Below, one piece after another: positions 17,854 to 28,802 of a DNA stretch of 64,000 nt. The stretch comes from Rugamonas rivuli (lineage in GTDB: Bacteria > Pseudomonadota > Gammaproteobacteria > Burkholderiales > Burkholderiaceae_D). Under the pieces are notes generated by a model. The model searched no databases, was not told the origin of the DNA, and saw only the letters and a program-made list of their open reading frames with translations. The stretch lies in assembly GCF_009380165.1 (NCBI RefSeq), contig NZ_WHUF01000004.1:248001-312000 (forward strand). The letters run 5' to 3'. The position numbers and the translations under genes were made by a program. Position 1 is the first letter of the stretch. Each line of letters opens with the position of its first letter.

Positions 17854-19554
17854 TTACTCCTGGCCGATCAGCACCATCGCGTTCTTCGTGCCGAAATTGA
17901 CGCTGTCGCCTTTGACGACAGCGGTTTTTCCGGAGTAGTAGTCCTTCACCTTCTGGCCGTTGGCAAACACGCCGTGCAGCTTGATGCTGGCGGGTTTGTC
18001 GGTCGGCAGGTCCAGCGCGACGACGACCTTGTCGTGCAGCGCGCCCTGATCGTAGGTGCGCTTGAATACATAAGGCTTGGCCTGCAGCTGCTGGTGCAGG
18101 CCCGCACCCACCGCCACGTGGACCTGGCGGAACAAGCCCACCTTGGCCCAGTGCGCGCGCACGTCGGCGATCTTGTAGCCGTCGCGCTGCGCGTTCTGCG
18201 CCAGCTCATCCCAGTTCATGAACGAACGCAGCTTGGCGTCGCCGACCGCTTCCGCCACATCGAGCCTGCGCGCGGTTTCGTCGCCGTAGTAGATCTGCGC
18301 CGCGCCGGGCGCCAGCAGCAGCTTGTTCGCGCTTTCGAAAGGCTTCTTGCGCGCGGCATCGAAGGGCTTGTCGTAGTCGTGGGAGGCGAGGTAGTTCAGC
18401 ACAGAGAGACCGTCCAGCGCACCGCCGTGCAGGATCTTCGAATAGCTGCTGAACAGCGTTTCGTAATCCTTCTCCGCATCGTACACCAGGCCGAAGTTGA
18501 TCAGGCTATTGAAGCCGCTCTGGTAGTAGTTGGCGGTCTGTCCGCCGCCCAGGTCGAACACCTGGCCCTGCGCGATGTTGTAGTTGAAGACTTCCGCCGT
18601 CATGTAGAACTTGTCGTCGCTGAGCTTCTTGTCGGGATTCGCGCGCTTCCAGTCTTCGTACGCCGCGCTGGCGACGGTGCCCAGTTCCTTCCATGCCTTG
18701 GCTTCGACGTGCTTGACGGTGTCGGCGCGGAAGCCGTCGACGCCGTACTTGCGCACCCAGTCCGAATGCCATTTCATCAGGTAGTAGCGCGGTGCGCGCG
18801 GATAGCCGGTGCGGGCGAAGAACTCGTTCAGCTCCTTCACCTCGCGCTCGAAGCGGCCTTCGCGCTGCCATTTGGCGGCCAGGTTTTCCGGCAGTTCGAC
18901 CGGCGTATCGCTGTCGGTACGGAAGTCCGGCAGGTTTTTCACCAGCGTGCATTCGATGGTGGTCTTGGCGTCCTTGTAGGTGCACTGGGGGCCGGTGCGC
19001 ACCCAGTCTTCCGGCCATACGTAATCGGTTTCCGTGACAGGGCCGGTCTGGTTCATCACCACGTCCAGCAGTACACGGATGCCGCGCGCGTGCGCGGCTT
19101 CGACGAAGTTGCGGAAGTCGTTTTCCGTGCCCAGGTTGGCGTCGACGGCGGTGAAGTCGGCGGCCCAGTAGCCGTGGAAGCCGTAGGACTTGCCTGTGCC
19201 TTCGTCGGTGCCTTCATGGATCTGCTCCACCGGCGGCGACACCCAGATCGCATTCACGCCCAGGCTGTCGAAATAGCCTTCGTTGATCTTGTTGGTGATG
19301 CCGGCCAGGTCGCCGCCCATGTAGCCGCGCAGCGGCGCGGCATCGGCCTTGCGACCGTAGGCCAGGTCGTTGCCGATATAAGCATTGTTGAAACGGTCCG
19401 TCAGCAGGAAATAGACAGTGGCGTTCTCCCACAGGAATGGCTTGCGCGCGGCGGGCTTGGCGGCGGCCGGCGCGGCATTGGCTGTGGCGGCGGTGCAGCT
19501 TGCGGCCGCACCGAGCGCCAGCGCCAGGGTCATTGCAAGGGGTGTCAATTTCAT
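17854..19554 (-). CDS. Periplasmic alpha-amylase, GH13 (MalS-like)
   Basis: A 566-residue exported GH13 alpha-amylase. The N-terminal signal peptide MKLTPLAMTLALALGAAASC ends near ATANA; an Ala/Pro/Lys linker then leads to FLWENATVYFLLTDRFNNAY. Catalytic residues are the nucleophile Asp in GVDGFRADTVKHV (about 276), the acid Glu in YMTAEVFNYN (about 320) and the Asp in LASHDYDKPF (about 393). The insertion with Cys pairs (GPQCTYKDAKTTIECTL) resembles periplasmic amylases such as E. coli MalS. It would shorten imported dextrins in the periplasm. It is the last gene of the operon MFS-pgm-amylase, with 23 bp after pgm and AAGGA before its ATG. Confidence 0.9.
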   Translation of the reverse strand: MKLTPLAMTLALALGAAASCTAATANAAPAAAKPAARKPFLWENATVYFLLTDRFNNAYIGNDLAYGRKADAAPLRGYMGGDLAGITNKINEGYFDSLGVNAIWVSPPVEQIHEGTDEGTGKSYGFHGYWAADFTAVDANLGTENDFRNFVEAAHARGIRVLLDVVMNQTGPVTETDYVWPEDWVRTGPQCTYKDAKTTIECTLVKNLPDFRTDSDTPVELPENLAAKWQREGRFEREVKELNEFFARTGYPRAPRYYLMKWHSDWVRKYGVDGFRADTVKHVEAKAWKELGTVASAAYEDWKRANPDKKLSDDKFYMTAEVFNYNIAQGQVFDLGGGQTANYYQSGFNSLINFGLVYDAEKDYETLFSSYSKILHGGALDGLSVLNYLASHDYDKPFDAARKKPFESANKLLLAPGAAQIYYGDETARRLDVAEAVGDAKLRSFMNWDELAQNAQRDGYKIADVRAHWAKVGLFRQVHVAVGAGLHQQLQAKPYVFKRTYDQGALHDKVVVALDLPTDKPASIKLHGVFANGQKVKDYYSGKTAVVKGDSVNFGTKNAMVLIGQE

Positions 19555-19577
19555 GCTGTCGTCCTTTTATCGTGGTT

Positions 19578-21305
<1,728 letters not shown>

Positions 21306-21310
21306 TTACC

Positions 21311-22636
21311 TTAGTGGCCGACCGGGTCTGCCTGGTCGCGCACGGCCAGCGTCAGCACACCTGCCACCGCCATGCATACGCCGCCCAGCATCAGGGTCTT
21401 GATCGGGTGGCCGGCGAACCAGTACTTGGTGACGAAGCCCAGCAGCACGCCGCTGACGATCTGCGGGATAGTGATGAAGAAGTTGAACACGCCCATGTAG
21501 TAGCCCATGCGCTTGGCAGGCAACGCGCCGGCCAGGATCGCATACGGCATGGTCAGGATGCTGGCCCACGCGATGCCCACGCCGATCATCGGCACAAACA
21601 GCATATTCAGGTCATGGATGGCGTAGATGCTGAACAGGCTTATGCCGCCGATGGTCAGGCAGCTCATGTGCACGAACTTGCGGCTGGTGCGGCGCGCGAA
21701 CATCGGCAGCACGAAGGCGGCCAGCGCGGACACGCCGCTATACACGGCAAACATCACGCCGACGTGGTTGCCCGCGTTCTGGTAGGCCACCGATTGCGCG
21801 TCGGTGGTGCCGAACACGTTTTCGCCGATGGCGTTGGTGGTGTAGATCCACATCGCGAACAGCGCGATCCAGCTGAAGAACTGCACGGCCGCCAGCTGCA
21901 CCATGGTCTTCGGCATGCGGGTGAAGCCGCCCAGGATTTCCTTCAGCGCGTGGACCAGGCCCTTGCCGCGGCGCTGGTCGGCGCGGAATGCATCCAGGTC
22001 TTCCGGCGGCGTTTCCTTGGCGGTGAGGACGGTCCACAGCACGGCCAGGAAGTAGATCGCGCCGCCGCTGTAGAAGGAGTAGCGTACAGTATCCGGAATG
22101 GTGCCGCCCACCGGCAGGTTGCTCACGCCCAGATGGGTGAAGATGGTCGGCAGCAGCGAGGCGATCACCGCGCCCCAGCCGATGAAGAAGGTCTGCATCG
22201 CGAAGCCGGCAGTCTGCTGCGAGGAACCCAGCTTGTCGCCGACGAAGGCGCGGAACGGCTCCATCGAGACGTTGATGGCGCCGTCGAGCAGCCACAGGAC
22301 GACGACGGCCATCCACAGCGCGGAGGAATTCGGCATCAGGAACAGCGCGATCGACGCCAGCAAGGCGCCGATGAAGAAGAAGGGACGGCGGCGGCCCCAG
22401 GTCGGATGCCAGGTGTTGTCGCTCAGGTAGCCGATAATCGGTTGCACCAGCAGGCCAGTGACCGGCGCTGCGAGCCAGAACAGGGAAAGGTCGTCGGGAT
22501 TGGCGCCCAGCGTGGAGAAGATCCGGCTGACGTTGGCATTTTGCAGCGCGAAGCCGAACTGGATGCCGAAAAAGCCGAAGCTCATATTCCACAACTGCCA
22601 GAACGACAGTATGGGCTTGTTGCTGGAAGAATGCAT
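21311..22636 (-). CDS. MFS maltose/maltodextrin-type transporter (MalY/SLC45-like)
   Basis: A 441-residue inner-membrane carrier of the GPH/SLC45-like branch of MFS. It starts FWQLWNMSFGFFGIQFGFALQNANVSRIF, has QPIIGYLSDNTWHPTWGRRRPFF as the loop 2-3 motif, and GYYMGVFNFFITIPQ in the later half. All are typical of the carrier paired with TonB-dependent maltose receptors; in Caulobacter the equivalent is MalY. About 12 membrane segments are visible. It heads the operon MFS-pgm-amylase and is divergent from the GH31 gene. The shared 175-bp spacer contains tandem TGTAG-type repeats. It likely imports maltose or short dextrins from the periplasm. Confidence 0.88.
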   Translation of the reverse strand: MHSSSNKPILSFWQLWNMSFGFFGIQFGFALQNANVSRIFSTLGANPDDLSLFWLAAPVTGLLVQPIIGYLSDNTWHPTWGRRRPFFFIGALLASIALFLMPNSSALWMAVVVLWLLDGAINVSMEPFRAFVGDKLGSSQQTAGFAMQTFFIGWGAVIASLLPTIFTHLGVSNLPVGGTIPDTVRYSFYSGGAIYFLAVLWTVLTAKETPPEDLDAFRADQRRGKGLVHALKEILGGFTRMPKTMVQLAAVQFFSWIALFAMWIYTTNAIGENVFGTTDAQSVAYQNAGNHVGVMFAVYSGVSALAAFVLPMFARRTSRKFVHMSCLTIGGISLFSIYAIHDLNMLFVPMIGVGIAWASILTMPYAILAGALPAKRMGYYMGVFNFFITIPQIVSGVLLGFVTKYWFAGHPIKTLMLGGVCMAVAGVLTLAVRDQADPVGH

Positions 22637-22663
22637 GCTGCTGGTCCCCGACTATTTTGAATT

Positions 22664-22673
22664 TGTAGCAAAA
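22664..22673 (+). promoter_or_regulatory. Single TGTAG-type half-site before the MFS gene
   Basis: TGTAGCAAAA resembles the tandem elements at 22754-22773 and lies 28 bp from the MFS start. It may be a half-operator. Support is weak. Confidence 0.3.
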
Positions 22674-22748
22674 TAACACGCAGCTGAATACATGTCAATT
22701 GAAAGAGTTTCCCAGTAAAATAAAGGAAACAAGCCATCCCAAGGGCAT

Positions 22749-22783
22749 GATTTTGTAGTCAAATGTAGCCAAACAACAAAATC
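22749..22783. promoter_or_regulatory. Tandem TGTAGYCAAA repeats inside an inverted repeat
   Basis: Two direct copies, TGTAGTCAAA (22754-22763) and TGTAGCCAAA (22764-22773), follow each other with 10-bp phasing. They are framed by GATTTTGT (22749-22756) and ACAAAATC (22776-22783). The site lies between the divergent MFS and GH31 genes, 29 bp before the GH31 start. Half-sites share TGTAGT with the other HexR-like sites. Confidence 0.5.
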
Positions 22784-22811
22784 AAAACAACCTCAGAGAC
22801 CGCGAACTTAC

Positions 22812-25259
22812 ATGAAAAGCAACTCCATCGTCACACTCGCTGCCGCACTGCCGCTGCTGCTCGCCAGCCAGGCCGGCCAGGCGCAGAACGCCAGCCGCCA
22901 TTTCGACAGCGCCACTCGCCGCGACGGCTCACTGGAAGTCCACACCAGCGACGGCCGCTACATCATCAAGCCCTACTCGGCGCGCATCGTCGAAACCACC
23001 TTTGTGCCGAACGGCGAGCAGCTGGACCCGGCTTCGCACGCGGTGGTGCTGGCGCCGGCCGCCGTCAAAACCACGCTGGCGACTAAACCCAACAGCATCG
23101 AATATGCCACACCCGGCATCGTCGTCACCGTTACCAAGTCGCCGTTCCAGATTTCGTATGCCTACCGGGGCAAGCGCCTGGTCGCCGAAAAACTCGGCTA
23201 CATCAAGGTCAAGGACGATGCGGCCAGCGGCAGCAAGGATATCAACAAGGGCGAAGCGCGCGAACTGGAAGGCATCGAGTTCGCGCTGGAGCAGGACGAG
23301 GCGCTGTACGGCGCCGGCGAGCGCGCGGTCGGCATGAACCGGCGCGGCCACCGCTTCACGCTGTACAACAAGGCGCACTACGGCTACGGAGACAAGTCGG
23401 AGCAGATGGGCTACGCGATTCCGGTGGCGCTGTCGTCGAAGATGTATGCGATCCACTTCGACAATCCGCAAACCGGCTACCTCGATTTCGACAGCAAGCG
23501 TAACGGCAGCCTGACCTACGAAACCATCGGCGGCCGCAAGACCTACCAGGTGATCGCGGGCGACAGCTGGGAAGACGTGATCGGCAACTACACCAGCCTG
23601 ACCGGCAAGCAGCCATTGCCGCCGCGCTGGGCCTTCGGCAATTTCGCGATGCGCTTCGGCTACCGCAATGAAGCCATCGCGCGCGACACCGTCAACAAAT
23701 TCATCGCCGAGGATATTCCGCTCGACGCCATCGTGTTCGACCTGTTCTGGTTCGGCAAAGAGGTCAAGGGCACGATGGGCAACCTGGAATGGGACAAGGA
23801 CAGCTACCCCAACCCCACCGGCATGATCGCCGACTTCCAGAAAAAAGGCGTGCAGACGGTGCTCATCACCGAGCCCTTTGTTCTCGACACTTCCAGCAAA
23901 TGGCAGGAGGCGGTCGACAAGAAGGTGCTGGGCACGGACCCCGACGGCAAGCCGCTGGCCTACGACTTCTACTTCGGCCACACGGGCCTGATCGATATCT
24001 TCGGCAAGCCTGGCAAGGACTGGTTCTGGAACATCTACAAAGGCCTGCGCCAGCAAGGCGTGACCGGCGTGTGGGGCGACCTGGGCGAACCGGAAGTGCA
24101 TCCGACCGCCATGCGCCACGCCACCGGCAGCGCCGACCAGGTGCACAACATCTACGGCCACCAATGGGCGCGGCTGGTGGCGGAAGGCTACCAGCAGGAC
24201 TTCCCGACCGAGCGTCCCTTCATCCTGATGCGCGCCGGTTACTCGGGCACGCAGCGCTACGGCATCATCCCGTGGTCCGGCGATGTCGACCGGGGCTGGG
24301 GCGGTTTGCAGTCGCAGCCAGAGATCTCGCTGCAGATGGGCATGCAGGGCCTGGGCTATATGCACTCGGACCTGGGCGGCTTCGCCAATCCGGTGCTGGA
24401 CAATGAGCTCTACACGCGCTGGTTGCAGTACGGCGTGTTCCAGCCCATCTTCCGCCCGCACGCGCAGGACGACGTGCCGCCGGAACCGGTCTACCGCGAA
24501 GACCGCACCAAGGCGCTGGCGCGCGAGGCGATCCGCCTGCGCTATCGCCTGCTGCCGTATAACTACACGCTGGGCTTCGACAACAACCAGCAAGGCCTGC
24601 CGCTGATGCGCCCCATGCTGTACGAGGAACCGGGCAACGCCAAGGTGCGCGCCATGTCCTCGACCTACCTGTGGGGCAAGGACTTCCTGGTGACGCCGGT
24701 GCTCAAGCAGGGCGCCACCACGGCCGAGGTCTACTTCCCTGCCCGCAGTGCGTGGTTCGATTTCTACAACGGCGAGAAGCACGCCGGCGGCGCCACCGAA
24801 ACAGTGAAGCTGAGCGCCGACCATGTGCCGGTCTACGTGCGCGCAGGCGCCTTCATCCCGATGGCGAAGGTGGTGCAGACCACGCGCGATTATTCGACCA
24901 AGCATATCGACCTGCACTACTACCACGACGCTTCGGTCAGCGCCGGCGCGGGCAAGCTGTATGACGACGACGGCACCACCGCGCAAGCCTACGAACAGGG
25001 CAAGTACGAGCTGCTGAACTTCACCAGCAAGCTGCAGGGCCGCAGCCTGACGCTGCGCGTGGAATCGGCAGTGGGCATGCAGTACCAGCGCCCGGAACGC
25101 AGCATCGCGCTGCAAGTGCATAACATCACGGCCCACCCGTCACTGGTGCGCGTGGACGGCAAGCCGGTCATCTTCGTCTGGGACGAAGCGGCCAAGGTTT
25201 TGAACATCACGCTGCCAGCCAGCAGCCAGCCTGGCCGAAGCGTCGCCATCACCCTGTAA
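22812..25259 (+). CDS. Secreted GH31 alpha-glucosidase/transglucosidase
   Basis: An 815-residue exported GH31 enzyme with signal peptide MKSNSIVTLAAALPLLLASQ ending near GQAQ. It has an N-terminal beta domain (25-260), a catalytic barrel (about 265-610), and C-terminal beta domains including a DUF5110-like part. The nucleophile Asp lies in GVWGDLGEPE (about 423) and the acid Asp in WSGDVDRGWGG (about 490). Wording around both sites recalls the Cellvibrio oligosaccharide 4-alpha-glucosyltransferase, so hydrolysis or transfer of alpha-1,4-glucosyl units is possible. It is divergent from the MFS operon and followed after 71 bp by the M2 peptidase, with a strong stem-loop between. Confidence 0.92.
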   Translation: MKSNSIVTLAAALPLLLASQAGQAQNASRHFDSATRRDGSLEVHTSDGRYIIKPYSARIVETTFVPNGEQLDPASHAVVLAPAAVKTTLATKPNSIEYATPGIVVTVTKSPFQISYAYRGKRLVAEKLGYIKVKDDAASGSKDINKGEARELEGIEFALEQDEALYGAGERAVGMNRRGHRFTLYNKAHYGYGDKSEQMGYAIPVALSSKMYAIHFDNPQTGYLDFDSKRNGSLTYETIGGRKTYQVIAGDSWEDVIGNYTSLTGKQPLPPRWAFGNFAMRFGYRNEAIARDTVNKFIAEDIPLDAIVFDLFWFGKEVKGTMGNLEWDKDSYPNPTGMIADFQKKGVQTVLITEPFVLDTSSKWQEAVDKKVLGTDPDGKPLAYDFYFGHTGLIDIFGKPGKDWFWNIYKGLRQQGVTGVWGDLGEPEVHPTAMRHATGSADQVHNIYGHQWARLVAEGYQQDFPTERPFILMRAGYSGTQRYGIIPWSGDVDRGWGGLQSQPEISLQMGMQGLGYMHSDLGGFANPVLDNELYTRWLQYGVFQPIFRPHAQDDVPPEPVYREDRTKALAREAIRLRYRLLPYNYTLGFDNNQQGLPLMRPMLYEEPGNAKVRAMSSTYLWGKDFLVTPVLKQGATTAEVYFPARSAWFDFYNGEKHAGGATETVKLSADHVPVYVRAGAFIPMAKVVQTTRDYSTKHIDLHYYHDASVSAGAGKLYDDDGTTAQAYEQGKYELLNFTSKLQGRSLTLRVESAVGMQYQRPERSIALQVHNITAHPSLVRVDGKPVIFVWDEAAKVLNITLPASSQPGRSVAITL

Positions 25260-25274
25260 GCGTGTATCATTGTC

Positions 25275-25302
25275 GGCCATCGAATCGACCGGTTCGATGG
25301 CC
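25275..25302. other. Stem-loop between GH31 and M2 peptidase genes
   Basis: A perfect 10-bp stem GGCCATCGAA (25275-25284)/TTCGATGGCC (25293-25302) with an 8-nt loop. No T-run follows, so it is an intercistronic hairpin rather than a clear terminator. Confidence 0.6.
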
Positions 25303-25330
25303 TGACAAGACCATATACGGAGATAGGGAG

Positions 25331-27166
25331 ATGCCTGTGTCATCAAAAATCATCAGCACGCTGTTCGCGCTCAGCGCCATGACAGCTGCCAGCACCACCG
25401 TGCTGGCAGCCCCCGCAAAAAAACCCACCGTCGCCGAAGCCGAGCGCTTCCTGGCCGACACCGAGGAACGCCTCAATAAGCTGAACAACGAACAGGCCAA
25501 GGGCGCCTGGGTCGGTTCCAACTTCATCACCGACGACACGGAAGCCATCGCCTCCTTCTTCGCCGAACGCTATCTGACGGCGGCCGGCGAAGCGGCGATC
25601 GCGGCCCGCCGCTTCAACGGCTTGAAGCTGCCGGAGGCATCGGCGCGCAAGATGATGCTGTTGCAGCAGACGCTGGTCTTCGCCGACGCCAAGGAACGCG
25701 AACAGTACGCGCAGTTGCAGGCGGCGATGAACGGCGCCTACGGCAAGGCCAAGTACTGCCCGAAAAACGCGGACGGCACGGCCGGCGCCTGCATGCCGCT
25801 GGGCGAGATGGAAAAAGTCCTGGCCAACAGCCGCGACGAGGCCAAGCTGAAGGAAATGTGGACCGGCTGGCACGCGCAATCGCCGGCCTACAAACAGAAA
25901 TACACCGAGTACGTCGCGCTGTCGAACAAGGGCGCCAAGCAGATGGGCTTTGCCGATACCGGCGCGATGTGGCGCGCGCAGTACGACATGCCGCCTGAAG
26001 CCTTCTCCGCCGAGATGGAGCGCCTGTGGCAGCAGGTCAAGCCGCTGTACGATGCGCTGCATACCTACACCCGCTACAAGCTGCGCCAGACCTACGGCCC
26101 GGACGTGGTGCCGCTAACCGGCCCTATTCCGGCCCACCTGTTCGGGAATATGTGGAGCCAGAGCTGGAACAACCTGTATCCGCTGCTGAAGCCCGCCACC
26201 GGCGCCAGCAGCTTCGATCTGAGCAAAGTGCTGGAAGAGCGCAAGACCGACGCCAAGCAGATGACGCAGTATGCGGAGCGCTTCTACACCTCGCTGGGCA
26301 TGCAGAAGCTGCCGGAGACGTTCTGGGAGCGCTCGCTGCTGACCAAGCCGCGTGACCGCGACGTGGTGTGCCACGCCTCGGCCTGGCCGCTGAACGAGAA
26401 GGATGATGTCCGCATCAAGATGTGCATCACGCCGACGGCGGAAGACTTCACCACGATCCACCACGAGCTGGGTCACATCTACTACTTCCTCGGCTACACC
26501 AAGCAGCCCTACCTGTTCCGCAACGGCGCCAACGACGGCTTCCATGAAGCCATCGGCGACACCATCGCGCTGTCGATCACGCCGAGCTATCTGCAGAAGG
26601 TCGGCCTGATGGACCAGGCGCCGGACGCCAACGCCGACATCGGCCAGTTGCTGGAGCGCGCGCTGAGCAAGGTCGCGATCCTGCCGTTCGCCTACTCGGT
26701 CGACAAATGGCGCTGGGACGTCTACTCCGGCAAGACCAAGCCGGCCGACTACGACAAGAGCTGGTGGCAGCTGCGCGAGCAGTACATGGGCATGAAGCGC
26801 CCGGTCGCCGCCGACGCCAACGGCGCAGGCTTCGACGCCGGCGCCAAGTACCACGTGGCGGCGGACGTGCCGTATGCGCGCTACTTCCTGGCCGACATGC
26901 TGCAGTTCCAGTTCCATCGCGCGCTGTGCCGCGAAGCCGGTTACACCGGTCCGCTGCATCGCTGCTCGGTGTACGACAACGCCAAGGCCGGCGCCAAGCT
27001 GCAGCAGATGCTGGCGATGGGTACGAGCAAGCCGTGGCCTGAGGAACTGAAGGCGATTTCGGGCGAGGACAAGATCGACGGCGGCGCGCTGCTGGACTAC
27101 TTCGCGCCGCTCAAGACCTGGCTCGATACGCAGAACGCAGCCTTCGCAGCGGCCGAGAAAAAGTAA
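25331..27166 (+). CDS. M2-family peptidyl-dipeptidase (ACE homolog), exported
   Basis: A 611-residue zinc dipeptidyl carboxypeptidase of family M2, the bacterial relatives of angiotensin-converting enzyme. A signal peptide (residues 1-24, ending VLAA) sends it to the periplasm. The zinc site HHELGH lies at about 378-383, and the third ligand Glu in ANDGFHEAIGDTIALS follows 24 residues later, as in ACE. Length equals a single catalytic domain. It removes C-terminal dipeptides from peptides. The start ATG 25331 is preceded by GGAGATAGGGAG. It follows GH31 in the same direction, which together with the POT carrier hints that peptides and dextrins are used together. Confidence 0.93.
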   Translation: MPVSSKIISTLFALSAMTAASTTVLAAPAKKPTVAEAERFLADTEERLNKLNNEQAKGAWVGSNFITDDTEAIASFFAERYLTAAGEAAIAARRFNGLKLPEASARKMMLLQQTLVFADAKEREQYAQLQAAMNGAYGKAKYCPKNADGTAGACMPLGEMEKVLANSRDEAKLKEMWTGWHAQSPAYKQKYTEYVALSNKGAKQMGFADTGAMWRAQYDMPPEAFSAEMERLWQQVKPLYDALHTYTRYKLRQTYGPDVVPLTGPIPAHLFGNMWSQSWNNLYPLLKPATGASSFDLSKVLEERKTDAKQMTQYAERFYTSLGMQKLPETFWERSLLTKPRDRDVVCHASAWPLNEKDDVRIKMCITPTAEDFTTIHHELGHIYYFLGYTKQPYLFRNGANDGFHEAIGDTIALSITPSYLQKVGLMDQAPDANADIGQLLERALSKVAILPFAYSVDKWRWDVYSGKTKPADYDKSWWQLREQYMGMKRPVAADANGAGFDAGAKYHVAADVPYARYFLADMLQFQFHRALCREAGYTGPLHRCSVYDNAKAGAKLQQMLAMGTSKPWPEELKAISGEDKIDGGALLDYFAPLKTWLDTQNAAFAAAEKK

Positions 27167-27240
27167 GCAGGAACGCTGTATTTAAGCCACAGTCCCACGA
27201 TTCACAGACGCTCCAAAGTGTATGCGCCGTGTATGATTAA

Positions 27241-27259
27241 GCACCCCGCCAGAGGGTGC
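27241..27259 (+). other. Small leader hairpin before first halogenase
   Basis: GCACCC (27241-27246) can pair with GGGTGC (27254-27259) just upstream of the ribosome-binding site GGAGAG. It is short and may be chance. Confidence 0.3.
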
Positions 27260-27284
27260 ACATCATAACGACATTGGAGAGAAA

Positions 27285-28796
27285 ATGAGTCTGGGACTGG
27301 TTAAGAATATCGTCATCGTCGGTGGCGGCACCGCAGGCTGGATGACCGCCGCCGCGATGTCGGCGCTGATTTCAAACGGCTGCAAGATACGCCTGGTCGA
27401 ATCCGACGAGATATCGACCATCGGCGTCGGCGAAGCCACCATTCCCGTCATACGCGGCTTCAACCAATTGATCGGCGTCGACGAAAACGAGTTCCTGCGC
27501 CAGACGCAAGGCACCTTCAAACTCGGCATCGAGTTCGTCAACTGGAGCAAGCAGGGCGAGTCCTACATCCACGGCTTCGGCGTGATCGGCCGCGATCAGC
27601 TGCTGGCCAAGTTCTACCAGTACTGGCTCAAGCTGTACCAGGCCGGCAAGGCGCCCGGTGTGGAGCACTACTCGATCAACACCATGGCCGCCAGCATGAA
27701 CAAATTCATGCGCGCCGCCAGCGACAGCGGCGATTCCCCGCTGTCCGACATCTCCCACGCCTTCCACTTCGACGCCGGACTGTACGCCAAATACCTGCGC
27801 GGCCTGAGCGAAGGACGCGGCGTGCAGCGCACCGAAGGCCGCATCGTCGATACCGTGCTGCGCGCGGACGACGGCTTCGTCGAAGCCATCGTCATGGAGA
27901 ACGGCGAGCGTATCGAGGGCGATCTGTTTGTCGACTGCTCGGGCTTCCGTGGCCTGCTGATCGAAGGCGCGCTGAAAACCGGCTACGAGGACTGGTCGCA
28001 CTGGCTGCCGTGCGACCGCGCCATCGCCGTGCCTTGCGAGTCGGTCAGCCCGCTGCTGCCCTACACCCGCGCCACCGCGCACGACGCCGGCTGGCAATGG
28101 CGCATCCCGCTGCAGCACCGCATCGGCAACGGCCATGTCTACAGCAGCAAATTCATGGAGCCGGAACAGGCCGAGTCCATCCTGATGAATAACCTGGACG
28201 GCAAGCCGCTGGCGCAGCCGCGCCATCTGAAGTTCACCACCGGGAAGCGCAAGCGCGCATGGAACAGGAACGTGGTCGCCATCGGCCTGGCCGGCGGTTT
28301 CATGGAGCCGCTGGAATCGACCAGCATCCACCTGGTGCAGACCGGGATCACGCGCTTGCTGATGATGTTCCCGCACCTGGGCTACGACCAGGCCGACATC
28401 GACTCCTTCAACGAGGCCACCGACAACGAATACGCCGCCATCCGCGACTTCCTGATCCTGCACTACAAGCTCAATACGCGCGAAGGCAAGCCGTTCTGGG
28501 ACTACTGCCGCAACATGGAGATTCCGGCGACGCTGCAGCGGCGCATGGATCTGTACCGCAGCAACGGCCGCATCGTGCGCGCCAGCGATGAACTGTTCAC
28601 CGAAACCAGCTGGCTACAGGTGATGCACGGCCAGGGCCTGCGCGCCAAGGGCTACCACCCGCTGGTGGACCAGCGCTCGGAGGCGGACATCGCCGCCTTC
28701 CTGGCCAACGTCAAGGATGTGGTGCTGCGCTGCGCCGAACACATGCCGACGCACGAGGAATACATCGCCTCGTGCTGCGCAGCGCCGAAGATGTAG
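27285..28796 (+). CDS. Flavin-dependent tryptophan halogenase family protein (copy 1)
   Basis: A 503-residue FADH2-dependent halogenase of the PrnA/tryptophan halogenase family. The FAD-binding GxGxxG segment is IVIVGGGTAGWMTAAAM. The catalytic Lys lies in TQGTFKLGIEFVNW at residue 79, the same number as in PrnA; WQWRIPL gives the WxWxIP motif that separates halogenases from monooxygenases; the catalytic Glu is in MEPLESTSIH (344). It would need a flavin reductase from elsewhere. Genes of this type often stand beside TonB receptors and glycoside hydrolases in Caulobacter, Xanthomonas and relatives; BrvH is a characterised relative that halogenates indole. The true substrate here is unknown. 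It is convergent with its paralog, with a six-base gap. Confidence 0.9.
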   Translation: MSLGLVKNIVIVGGGTAGWMTAAAMSALISNGCKIRLVESDEISTIGVGEATIPVIRGFNQLIGVDENEFLRQTQGTFKLGIEFVNWSKQGESYIHGFGVIGRDQLLAKFYQYWLKLYQAGKAPGVEHYSINTMAASMNKFMRAASDSGDSPLSDISHAFHFDAGLYAKYLRGLSEGRGVQRTEGRIVDTVLRADDGFVEAIVMENGERIEGDLFVDCSGFRGLLIEGALKTGYEDWSHWLPCDRAIAVPCESVSPLLPYTRATAHDAGWQWRIPLQHRIGNGHVYSSKFMEPEQAESILMNNLDGKPLAQPRHLKFTTGKRKRAWNRNVVAIGLAGGFMEPLESTSIHLVQTGITRLLMMFPHLGYDQADIDSFNEATDNEYAAIRDFLILHYKLNTREGKPFWDYCRNMEIPATLQRRMDLYRSNGRIVRASDELFTETSWLQVMHGQGLRAKGYHPLVDQRSEADIAAFLANVKDVVLRCAEHMPTHEEYIASCCAAPKM

Positions 28797-28802
28797 GAAC
28801 GA

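Noticed and set aside
22929..25136. A 735-codon open frame antisense to the GH31 gene
   Set aside because: It lies wholly opposite a clear GH31 enzyme, has composition expected from GC-rich third-codon bias, and shows no known domain.
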